64,000 nucleotides of DNA, from the NCBI RefSeq assembly GCF_021391395.1, contig NZ_CP090059.1, positions 2,217,001-2,281,000 on the forward strand. Reading direction: 5' to 3'. Of the stretch, positions 56,346-63,448 are shown piece by piece (the first letter of the stretch is position 1; each line of letters begins with the position of its first letter). Made by a program: the position numbers and the translations under genes. Source of the stretch: Sphingomonas cannabina (GTDB taxonomy: Bacteria > Pseudomonadota > Alphaproteobacteria > Sphingomonadales > Sphingomonadaceae). The notes under the pieces are model-generated. The model searched no databases. It saw only the letters and a list, made by a program, of their open reading frames with translations, and had not been told where the DNA came from.

Positions 56346-57425
56346 TCAGGCGAAGAGCTTCGCCCAGCGGCGCTTCTCGCGGTCCTTCCACAGGCCGCGG
56401 TGATAGGCGTCGCTGGCGAGCAGCGGCATCACGCTGCCCGCCTCGGCGAACACCATCTGCTCGATGCCCGTGTTGACCTTGCCCCAGCTCGCCGCCTCCT
56501 GGAGGGTCGAGGACGAGCAGGCGCCGTCGCGGACGTCGGCGACGGTGATCTGGACGGCGTATTTGTGCACCTCGACGTCCTCGTGGCCGAGGATCTCGGC
56601 GCAAACGACCGTGTCCTGAATGAAGTTCTTGGGCACGCCGCCGCCGATCATGAGGAGGCCGGTGGTGCCCGCCTCGATCTTGATCTGCGTGAGCTCGCGG
56701 AAGTCGGCGACCGCATCGATCATGAGATAGGGCTTGCCCGCCTTCATCTGGTCGACCTGGTGCTTGACCAGGCCGAAACCGGCCGACGAGTCCACGAACG
56801 CCGGGCAGAAGATCGGCACGTCATGCTCATAGGCGAGCTTGACCAGGCTGTTCTCCTTCTTGCCGTGCTCCGACAGGTAACGGCCCATCTCGCGGATGAA
56901 GGCGCGGCTCGAATAGGCCCTGGGCTCCAGCTCGTTCGCGATCTTGTTGATCGTGAAGTCGCAGTCCTGGAGCTGCTCCTCGTCGATATAGGTGTCGTAG
57001 ATGCGATCGATGTAGAGCGAGCGCAGCGTGTCGTCGTCCGGCACCTCGAGCGCCTGATAGTGCTTGTGGCCCAGCCCCTCGAAGAAATCCATGTCGACGA
57101 TGGTCGCGCCGGTCGCGACGATGCCGTCGACCATGTTGTTGCGCACCAGCTCGGCATAGAGGTCCATGCAGCCGCCGGCCGAGGTCGAACCTGCGATCAC
57201 CAGGAAGATGGTGCAGTCCTTGTCGGCCAGCATCTGGTTGTAGATCTTGGTCGCGCGACCGAGGTCGCGGCTGGTGAAGCTCATGTCGGCCATCGCGTCG
57301 ACGATCGGGCGCGCGTCGAAGCTCTTGATGTCGATATGCTTGACCTGCTTCGACAAGAGCTCGGCCTTGCGGGTATCGTTGATCGGGCCCTGCGCGGCCG
57401 CGGTCTTGGTGAGGGTGTCGGTCAC
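56346..57425 (-). CDS. Deoxyhypusine-synthase-like polyamine enzyme (putative homospermidine synthase)
   Basis: This 359-aa NAD-dependent enzyme belongs to the deoxyhypusine synthase family, which moves an aminobutyl group between amines. The catalytic lysine is Lys266 in MIGGGVPKNFIQDT. NAD-binding blocks IFLVIAGSTSAGGCMDLYAE and PAFVDSSAGFGL are intact. Bacteria lack eIF5A, so the likely product is homospermidine or a related amine. The ornithine-decarboxylase-like gene 110 bases upstream would supply putrescine. The GTG at 57425 follows an ideal AGGAG with 7 bases between. A longer frame to 57494 lacks such a site. An intrinsic terminator follows. Confidence 0.9.
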   Translation of the reverse strand: MTDTLTKTAAAQGPINDTRKAELLSKQVKHIDIKSFDARPIVDAMADMSFTSRDLGRATKIYNQMLADKDCTIFLVIAGSTSAGGCMDLYAELVRNNMVDGIVATGATIVDMDFFEGLGHKHYQALEVPDDDTLRSLYIDRIYDTYIDEEQLQDCDFTINKIANELEPRAYSSRAFIREMGRYLSEHGKKENSLVKLAYEHDVPIFCPAFVDSSAGFGLVKHQVDQMKAGKPYLMIDAVADFRELTQIKIEAGTTGLLMIGGGVPKNFIQDTVVCAEILGHEDVEVHKYAVQITVADVRDGACSSSTLQEAASWGKVNTGIEQMVFAEAGSVMPLLASDAYHRGLWKDREKRRWAKLFA

Positions 57426-57535
57426 AAGGTTTCTCCTGTTACAAACACCGCAGTCGTTCATGGGGACGCGGAAACCCGTAAAGGAGCGGGGCATCGCAAT
57501 GCCCCGCCCGATTCTGTTCAGTTATGAAGCCGTCG

Positions 57536-58720
57536 TTACAGCGTGACGACGTTCGACGCGACCCGGCGATCCTCGCTGGTGTAGAGCGAAGCCATCGGCT
57601 CGTCCTCGACGATCACCGTCTCGTCCGAGCCGAAGCCGTTGAACGCGGTGCGCATCGCCGCGCCATAGGCGCCGAGCATCCCGATCTCGAGATAGTCGCC
57701 CGCCTGGACGTCCGCCGGCAGCATGAACGGCCCGGTCATGTGATCGAGGTCGTCGCAGGTCGGCCCGTAGAAGCTGAACGCCATCTCCTTGGCGCGGCTG
57801 TCGGGCTCGCGCAGCAAGGTGACCGGGAAGCGCCAGCCGATGTGCGCGGCGTCGAACAGCGCGCCATAGGCGCCGTCGTTGATGTAGAGTTCGTCGCCGC
57901 GGCGCCGCTCGACGCGCACGATCAGCGAGCTGTACTCGGCGCACAGCGCCCGGCCCGGCTCCGCCCACAGCTCGGCCGAATAGGAGACTGGCAGGCTCTC
58001 GAACGCGCGATGGATCGTCTCGAAGTAGAGCTCGAGCGGTGGGGGCTCCATGCCCGGATAGGTCGAGGGGAAGCCGCCGCCGACGTCGATCACGTCGACG
58101 GTCACCGCCGCCTCGACGATCGCCTGGCGCACGCGCTCCATCGCGTCGGCGTATGCCTGGGGCGTCATCGCCTGGCTGCCGACGTGGAAGCAGATGCCGA
58201 GCGCGTCCGCGACCTGGCGGGCGCGGATCAGCAGCTCCTTCGCCTCACCCGGCGCGACGCCGAACTTGGAGGCGAGGCTGAGCTTCGAATGCTCCGACGA
58301 GACGCGCAGGCGCACGCACAAGGTCAGGTCCTCGGCGCCGCGGGTGGCGCGGACGATCTTGTCCAGCTCCTCGACCGAATCGAGGCTGAACACGCGGACG
58401 CCATGGTCGAAATAGGCCTCCTCGATCGCTTCCTCGGCCTTGACCGGATGCATGAAGCACAGCGTCGCGCCCGGCAGCGTGCGCGCCACCAGCCGGACCT
58501 CGCCGATCGAGGCGACGTCGTAATGCGTGATTCCGCTGTCCCAGAGCACCTCGAGCAGGTCTGGAGACGGATTCGCCTTCACCGCATACATCGAGCGGCC
58601 CGGAAACTTCTCGACGAAGAATCGGGCGGCACGCGACGCTGCGTGGGGACGAATGAGCGTGACCGGAGCCACCGGTCGAAGGGCAGTCGCTAGCCCCAGC
58701 GCGTTATGATGCTTGGACAA
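57536..58720 (-). CDS. Type III PLP-dependent decarboxylase (ornithine/lysine decarboxylase-like)
   Basis: This 394-aa fold-III decarboxylase resembles eukaryotic-type ornithine decarboxylase. The PLP lysine lies in MYAVKANPSPDLLEVLW. HVGSQAM and the glycine loop DVGGGFPS follow, then ELWAEPGRALCAE, and the catalytic cysteine in YGPTCDDLDHM. It should make putrescine (perhaps also cadaverine) for the next gene. The start is a TTG at 58720, 9 bases after GGAGG, giving MSKHHNALGL. An ATG at 58750 is the alternative. A -35/-10 pair with an embedded palindrome lies at 58805-58833. Confidence 0.9.
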   Translation of the reverse strand: MSKHHNALGLATALRPVAPVTLIRPHAASRAARFFVEKFPGRSMYAVKANPSPDLLEVLWDSGITHYDVASIGEVRLVARTLPGATLCFMHPVKAEEAIEEAYFDHGVRVFSLDSVEELDKIVRATRGAEDLTLCVRLRVSSEHSKLSLASKFGVAPGEAKELLIRARQVADALGICFHVGSQAMTPQAYADAMERVRQAIVEAAVTVDVIDVGGGFPSTYPGMEPPPLELYFETIHRAFESLPVSYSAELWAEPGRALCAEYSSLIVRVERRRGDELYINDGAYGALFDAAHIGWRFPVTLLREPDSRAKEMAFSFYGPTCDDLDHMTGPFMLPADVQAGDYLEIGMLGAYGAAMRTAFNGFGSDETVIVEDEPMASLYTSEDRRVASNVVTL

Positions 58721-58804
58721 TTCAAGGGACCTCCAATTGCCTTGCGGCATAGTGTGACGAAAAGCTGCCTTGCGGTTGGAAGTCCCATGGGGCAGCGGAC
58801 GGCG

Positions 58805-58833
58805 CACATAGGATCGGGGTCCCCCGATGTAAA
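58805..58833 (-). promoter_or_regulatory. Candidate sigma-70 promoter with operator-like palindrome for the decarboxylase
   Basis: TTTACA and TATGTG are separated by exactly 17 bases, about 85 bases before the decarboxylase start. The spacer is almost filled by ATCGGGG-GA-CCCCGAT (58813-58828), a perfect 7-bp inverted repeat with a two-base centre. A repressor bound there would block the promoter. Confidence 0.45.
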
Positions 58834-58860
58834 GCGGTGAAATGCGATGAAAGGTGAGAT

Positions 58861-59871
58861 GTGACGATCGTACGACAACCGACCCGCGCCGGGGTGCGCG
58901 ACGCGGCCGCCAAGATCGCGGCGATCCTGCCGATGACGCCGCTGTTCGTCGCGGAAATCCGCGGGGTCCGGGTGGGGATCAAGGCCGAGTGCCTGCAGCC
59001 GATCGGCGCCTTCAAGATCCGTGGCGCCTGGCACCGGCTGACCGCGCTCGACGACGCGACTCGGGGGCGCGGCGTCGTCGCCTTTTCCTCGGGCAATCAC
59101 GCGCAGGGCGTGGCCTGGGCGGCGAAGCGGCTCGGCATTCCGGCGGTGATCGTGATGCCCGCCGACGCGCCGGCGGCGAAGCGCGACGCGACGCTCGCGC
59201 TCGGTGCGGAGGTCGTTCCCTATGATCGGATGACCGAGAATCGCGAGAAGATCGCCGCGCATCTCGCCCATGCGCGCGGTGCGACTCTGGTGCCGAGCTT
59301 CGATGATCCCTGGGTGATCGAGGGGCAGGGCAGCGCCGCGATCGAGGCGACGACCCAGTTCCATGAGGCGGGACTTGGCGACATCGCGCGAGTGGTGACG
59401 CCCTGCGGCGGCGGCGGGCTGGCGGCAGGGCTTACGCTGGCATTGCCGGATGCCGCGATCCGGGTCGCGGAGCCCGAGGGTTGGGACGACATGCGCCGCA
59501 GTCTCGAGGCGGGCTGGATCGAGGAGGTCGGGCCGAACCCGCCCCCTACGACCTGCGACGCGCTCCAGACGCTCCGCGTGTCGCCGCTGACGTTCGAGGT
59601 GCTCGCGCGCCGTTCGGCGACCGGTGTCGCGGTCAGCGAGGAGGAGGTGCGCGAGGCGCAGCGCTGGGCGGCGGCGAAGCTCCGGCTGGTGGTCGAGCCG
59701 GGCGGCGCGGTGGCGCTTGCGGCGTTGCTGACGGGCAAGGTGGAGCCGGAGGAGGGCACGCTGGTGCTCGCCTCGGGCGGCAACGTCGACATCGACGCCT
59801 ATGCCCGGGTGCTGGCGGGCGAGACCGCGCCGGCGCCGGCATTTCCGGCGCTCAGCGATAGCCCGTCGTGA
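58861..59871 (+). CDS. PLP-dependent threonine/serine dehydratase-like enzyme
   Basis: This 336-aa fold-II enzyme has the PLP lysine at 52 in IGAFKIRGAW. SSGNHAQGVAWAA and the phosphate-binding glycine loop CGGGGLAAGLTL are intact, and the closing ASGGNVDIDAY is typical. It lacks the C-terminal ACT regulatory domain of biosynthetic IlvA, so catabolic threonine dehydratase, serine dehydratase or serine racemase are all possible. The GTG start has an AAGG-type ribosome site. It diverges from the polyamine genes. Confidence 0.88.
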   Translation: MTIVRQPTRAGVRDAAAKIAAILPMTPLFVAEIRGVRVGIKAECLQPIGAFKIRGAWHRLTALDDATRGRGVVAFSSGNHAQGVAWAAKRLGIPAVIVMPADAPAAKRDATLALGAEVVPYDRMTENREKIAAHLAHARGATLVPSFDDPWVIEGQGSAAIEATTQFHEAGLGDIARVVTPCGGGGLAAGLTLALPDAAIRVAEPEGWDDMRRSLEAGWIEEVGPNPPPTTCDALQTLRVSPLTFEVLARRSATGVAVSEEEVREAQRWAAAKLRLVVEPGGAVALAALLTGKVEPEEGTLVLASGGNVDIDAYARVLAGETAPAPAFPALSDSPS

Positions 59872-59873
59872 TC

Positions 59874-60009
59874 CCAAATCCTCCCCGGCACGGGGAGGGG
59901 GACCAGCGAAGCTGGTGGAGGGGGAGCGCGGCAAGCGACATCGCATGAGGCGAGCCCCCTCCACCACGCGACTTCGTCGCGCGGTCCCCCTCCCCGTGCC
60001 GGGGAGGAG
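59874..60009. repeat. Palindromic intergenic repeat, family B copy 2
   Basis: Arms are close to those at 18875-19013 (core CCTCCCCGGCACGGGGAGGG). The inner arms ACCAGCGAAGCTGGT and CGCGACTTCGTCGCG are different hairpins in the same positions, so the scaffold is kept while the inner stems vary. It fills the convergent gap between the dehydratase gene and fpr. Confidence 0.9.
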
Positions 60010-60011
60010 CC

Positions 60012-60827
60012 TTAACCCACGAACGCCCGCTCGATCACATAATCGCCCGGCGCCGCGTTCGACCCCTCGACGAAACCGAGCGCGTCGAGGTCGGCAGACA
60101 GGTCGCGGATCATCGCCATGCTGCCGCACAGCATCACCCGGTCCTGCTCGGGATCGAGTTCGCGCGGGCCGGTGACGCCCGGCCCGAACAGCGCGCCGCT
60201 GCGGATCAGCGTGCCGATGCGATCGGTGAGCGGGAAGGGCTCGCGCGTCACCGTCGGCACATAGGCGAACTGGAGCAGCGCCTGGTCCTGCACCAGCGGG
60301 TCGCCGGCGAGCTGTGCCTCCAGCTCGGTGCGATAGGCGAGGTCGCTGACGCGGCGTACCGAATGCACCAGCACGATCTGCGCGAACTGCTCGTAGACGT
60401 CGGGATCGCGCGCCAGGCTGAGGAAGGGCGCGAGGCCGGTGCCGGTCGAGAACAGGAACAGCCGGCGCCCGGGCTTGAGGGCGTCGGTCACCAGCGTGCC
60501 GGTGGGCTTGCGGCCGAGGAACAGCTCGTCGCCGGGCTCGATCGTCTGGAGCCGCGAGGTGAGGGGGCCGTCGGGCACCTTGATCGACAGGAACTCCAGC
60601 TCCTCCGCCCAGGCCGGGCTGGCGATCGAATAGGCGCGCAGCAGCGGCTTGCCCTCGCTGGGGAGGCCGAGCATCACGAACTCGCCCGAGCGGAAGCGGA
60701 AGCTTTGCGGGCGGGTGATGGTGAAGCTGAAGAGATGTTCGTTCCAATGCCGTACGGAGCACACGCGCTCGACGGTCAGGACGCCGGACGGCGCCAGTCC
60801 GGGGGCGGCGGCGATGCGGTCACTCAT
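60012..60827 (-). CDS. fpr: Ferredoxin--NADP+ reductase
   Basis: This 271-aa flavoprotein shuttles electrons between NADPH and ferredoxin or flavodoxin. The FAD-binding motif RAYSIAS, the isoalloxazine-contacting PLTSRLQTI, the NADP-binding FLFSTGTGLAPFLSLARDPD and CGSMAMIRDL are all present. It is the bacterial subclass lacking the plant-type C-terminal tyrosine extension and ends VIERAFVG. It overlaps the upstream unknown gene by 8 bases (ATGAGTGA), so the two are coupled. Confidence 0.95.
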   Translation of the reverse strand: MSDRIAAAPGLAPSGVLTVERVCSVRHWNEHLFSFTITRPQSFRFRSGEFVMLGLPSEGKPLLRAYSIASPAWAEELEFLSIKVPDGPLTSRLQTIEPGDELFLGRKPTGTLVTDALKPGRRLFLFSTGTGLAPFLSLARDPDVYEQFAQIVLVHSVRRVSDLAYRTELEAQLAGDPLVQDQALLQFAYVPTVTREPFPLTDRIGTLIRSGALFGPGVTGPRELDPEQDRVMLCGSMAMIRDLSADLDALGFVEGSNAAPGDYVIERAFVG

Positions 60828-61278
60828 GATCTGGGTTCTTCTCCGTCAGGGAATCGGGAATGGGTGGTGCCATGCCGGCGGCGACCAGTACGGCAGTGAA
60901 TCTGCGCACCGCCCGGTGGGCGGCGGTGACGAGTTCGGGATTCGGCAACACCAGCGCAAGCGTCGCATGGACGCGCGCGTCGGCCTGCGGATCGCTAGCG
61001 CCGAACAGCTCCAGCAACAATGCCTCGCCCTCGGAGACGCGCGGGGTTCCGGGCGTCATCACTTCGAGCGGCTGTTCCGAATCGCGCGAGAGCAGCGCCA
61101 TCGCCATCGCGAAATGCGGCAGGCCCACCGCAAGATCGTGCCGGCCGAATGCGGGCCCGAGTTCCGCCCCGAGGCAGATCCTCTGGCCCATCGCGGCGAC
61201 GGCGGCACGGGCGGCCCACAGCAGAAAGGCCTCGCTCGTTCCGAGCTCGCCGACCGGCCGATCGAGATAGCGGTACAT
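60820..61278 (-). CDS. Conserved-looking hypothetical protein coupled to fpr
   Basis: This 152-aa protein of unknown function starts MYRYLDRPVGELGTSEAFLL and is helical, with an alanine-rich hydrophobic first half (WAARAAVAAMGQRICLG) and later LALVLPNPELVTAAHRAVRR. It has no recognisable motif and no clear signal peptide. The ATG at 61278 gives the best N-terminus. The open frame extends further upstream without support. Tight coupling to the reductase suggests a redox-related role. Confidence 0.7.
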   Translation of the reverse strand: MYRYLDRPVGELGTSEAFLLWAARAAVAAMGQRICLGAELGPAFGRHDLAVGLPHFAMAMALLSRDSEQPLEVMTPGTPRVSEGEALLLELFGASDPQADARVHATLALVLPNPELVTAAHRAVRRFTAVLVAAGMAPPIPDSLTEKNPDHE

Positions 61279-61385
61279 GGGATACGTCCCCGACTCTGGA
61301 AGCTGATCGGGGCGATATCGCCGTCTGCTATTGCAAGTCAATCGCAAATACTCGAGCGGTGGCTAAGGCAGCCGGGCTGCGTTAG

Positions 61386-61553
61386 ATGAACGGCATGGCC
61401 AATCTGACTGCCGCGATGGCGATGATCGCCGTGTTCGCACTCGCCGTGGGCGGGCTCCACCTGATCGCCAAACGGCGCGAGCGCACCAAGGGCGCGCTGA
61501 TGCTCGCCTGCGCGGCGGTGATCCTCGGGAACATACTGATCTGGACGCTCTAA
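61386..61553 (+). CDS. Small membrane protein, 55 aa
   Basis: A short frame encodes two hydrophobic helices (MAMIAVFALAVGGLHLIA and ALMLACAAVILGNILIWTL) split by a charged loop KRRERTKG. This gives a hairpin-like membrane protein with both ends outside if the positive-inside rule holds. The family is unknown to me. It ends 2 bases before a perfect short hairpin. Confidence 0.6.
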   Translation: MNGMANLTAAMAMIAVFALAVGGLHLIAKRRERTKGALMLACAAVILGNILIWTL

Positions 61554-61555
61554 TT

Positions 61556-61576
61556 CCCTCTCCCGTCGGGAGAGGG
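61556..61576. terminator. Perfect short hairpin between convergent genes
   Basis: CCCTCTCCC-GTC-GGGAGAGGG is a perfect 9-bp stem with a 3-base loop, in the gap between the small membrane protein gene and the alpha/beta hydrolase gene. It equals half of the family D repeat in the fused exosortase gene. No T-run follows, so termination is inferred. Confidence 0.55.
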
Positions 61577-61584
61577 ATGAGCGA

Positions 61585-62241
61585 TCACCGGATCGGCGAA
61601 TTCGGGTCGAGCCGCATGTCCAGATATTTGTCCACGCTGCCCATCAGCTCCGGCATCTCGTTCTGGAAGAAGTGGTTGGCGCCCGGGATCACGTCGTGAT
61701 GGATGGTGATGTGCTTCTGGGTGCGCAGCTTGTCGACCAGCTTCTGCACCGCGCCCGGCGTCACCACCTCGTCCGCCTCGCCCTGGATGATGATGCCCGA
61801 GCTGGGGCAGGGTGCCAGGAAGGTGAAGTCGTACATGTTCGCCGGCGGTGCGATCGAGATGAAGCCGCGGATCTCCGGGCGGCGCATCAGCAGTTGCATG
61901 CCGATCCACGCGCCGAAGCTGACGCCCGCGATCCAGGTGGTCGACGCTTCCGGATGGAAGCTCTGCACCCAGTCGAGCGCGCTCGCCGCGTCGGAGAGCT
62001 CGCCGACGCCGTTGTCGAACGTCCCCTGGCTCTTGCCGACTCCGCGGAAGTTGAAGCGGAGCGTCGCGAAGCCGCGGCGCTGGAAGGTCTTGTAGAGCTC
62101 CTGCACGATGTGGTTGTTCATCGTGCCGCCCGATTGCGGGTGCGGATGGAGGATCATCGCCACCGGCGCGCGCGGCTTGGGAGCGGGGGCGAAACGGCCT
62201 TCGAGACGGCCTTCGGGTCCTGGAAAGATGACTTCGGGCAT
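61585..62241 (-). CDS. Alpha/beta hydrolase (COG2945-like)
   Basis: This 218-aa serine hydrolase has the nucleophile elbow GVSFGAW and oxyanion block HPHPQSGGTMNNHIV. LRFNFRGVGKSQGTFDNGVG and the late catalytic histidine in GANHFFQNEM are visible. It is a compact cytosolic esterase or lipase-like enzyme with no clear substrate. It diverges from the cysteine desulfurase genes across a 103-base gap with an inverted repeat. Such a hydrolase gene is often found next to Fe-S assembly genes in sphingomonads, by my recollection. Confidence 0.88.
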   Translation of the reverse strand: MPEVIFPGPEGRLEGRFAPAPKPRAPVAMILHPHPQSGGTMNNHIVQELYKTFQRRGFATLRFNFRGVGKSQGTFDNGVGELSDAASALDWVQSFHPEASTTWIAGVSFGAWIGMQLLMRRPEIRGFISIAPPANMYDFTFLAPCPSSGIIIQGEADEVVTPGAVQKLVDKLRTQKHITIHHDVIPGANHFFQNEMPELMGSVDKYLDMRLDPNSPIR

Positions 62242-62271
62242 GGAACCTGCAGATTAGGATGGCGCGTTGAC

Positions 62272-62297
62272 ATAGCGCGCGAGAGCAGGCGCGCTAT
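62272..62297. promoter_or_regulatory. Inverted repeat in the divergent hydrolase / desulfurase gap
   Basis: ATAGCGCGC and GCGCGCTAT are perfect 9-base arms with an 8-base spacer, placed between TTGACA (62267) and TATATA (62295). Those two are 22 bases apart, too far for a normal sigma-70 promoter, so the site is better viewed as an operator candidate for one or both divergent genes. Confidence 0.4.
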
Positions 62298-62344
62298 ATA
62301 GGCAAGGGTTGCGTGCGCGCAATCATTCTGGGGTTTGCGTTGCC

Positions 62345-63448
62345 GTGACCAGCCGTCTCTATCTCGATCACGCCGCCACGACGCCGATGCTGCCGCAGGC
62401 GGCGGAGGCGGTGGCGCGTGGGCTCGCCCATTGGGCCAATCCCTCGTCGCCCCATGCCGAGGGGCGGTCCGCCCGTGCGGCGCTGGAAAGCGCGCGCAGC
62501 GTGATCCGCGCCGCCTATGATTGGCAGCATGAGCTGATCTTCACCAGCGGTGCGACCGAGGCGATCCTGCTCGCGCTGGGCCGCGCGCAGGTCGAATCGC
62601 GGCTGATCGCGGCGACCGAGCATGATTCGGTGCTGCGCGCCGCGCCCGATGCGGTGCGCCTGCCGGTGAAGGAAGATGGGCGGATCGACCTCGACGTGCT
62701 CGACGCCGAGCTGGCGGTGGCACCGACGCCGGCGCTGGTCGCGGTTCAGTGGGGGAACAGCGAGACAGGGGTGATCCAGCCGCTCCGTGCGATAGGCGAA
62801 CGCGTCGCCGCCGCCGGTGCCAAGCTCTTCGTCGACGCTGCGCAGATGCCGGTCAACTGGAAGGGCGGCGATCTGCCCCAGGATACCGCCGACCTGATCG
62901 CGATCTCCGCCCACAAGCGCGGCGGACCGCCGGGAATCGGTGCGCTGCTGGTGCGCGACCTGGGATTGCTGCTGCCGACGGGCGGGCAGGAGCGCGGCTA
63001 TCGCGGCGGGACGGAGAATGTGCCGGCAACGCTCGGCTTCGCGGCGGCGATAACGGTGCCGGAAAACCTGGAGGCGATGACGGCAATGCGTGAACGCCTC
63101 GACGGCGCCATCCGGGCGCTCGGCGGCGAGGTGGTTGCCGGCGACAGCCCGCGTGCCCCGCACATCGCATCCTATCGCCTTCCGGGCATGCCAGCGGCGG
63201 CGCAGCTCATCCGGTTCGACCTGTCGGGAATCTCGGTGTCGGCCGGCTCGGCCTGCTCCTCGGGGAGCATGCGGCCGAGTCATGTGTTGGGTGCGATGGG
63301 CTGGGAGGGCGCCAAGGCGGGCGAGGTGATCCGGGTCAGCTTCGGCCGCTCGACCACGCCGGCCGACGTCGAACGCTTCATCTCGGCCTGGGCGGAGATC
63401 GCCCGCGATGTCCGTGCCCGGGCCGGGGAGACGGTCGAACCGGCATGA
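62345..63448 (+). CDS. Cysteine desulfurase-family aminotransferase (first of tandem pair)
   Basis: This 367-aa class-V PLP enzyme has the start YLDHAATTPM and FTSGATEAILLAL. The PLP lysine is in ISAHKRGGPPGIGALL, and a catalytic cysteine is in SVSAGSACSSG. It should take sulfur from cysteine for Fe-S clusters. A GTG at 62345 is the best start. It overlaps the second desulfurase by 4 bases (ATGA). Two different desulfurases in tandem hint at either redundancy or a divided role. Confidence 0.88.
   Translation: MTSRLYLDHAATTPMLPQAAEAVARGLAHWANPSSPHAEGRSARAALESARSVIRAAYDWQHELIFTSGATEAILLALGRAQVESRLIAATEHDSVLRAAPDAVRLPVKEDGRIDLDVLDAELAVAPTPALVAVQWGNSETGVIQPLRAIGERVAAAGAKLFVDAAQMPVNWKGGDLPQDTADLIAISAHKRGGPPGIGALLVRDLGLLLPTGGQERGYRGGTENVPATLGFAAAITVPENLEAMTAMRERLDGAIRALGGEVVAGDSPRAPHIASYRLPGMPAAAQLIRFDLSGISVSAGSACSSGSMRPSHVLGAMGWEGAKAGEVIRVSFGRSTTPADVERFISAWAEIARDVRARAGETVEPA

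Noticed and set aside
62267..62300. TTGACA...TATATA as a standard sigma-70 promoter for the desulfurase genes.
   Set aside because: The spacing is 22 bases, too long for a normal promoter. It is kept only as context for the palindrome.
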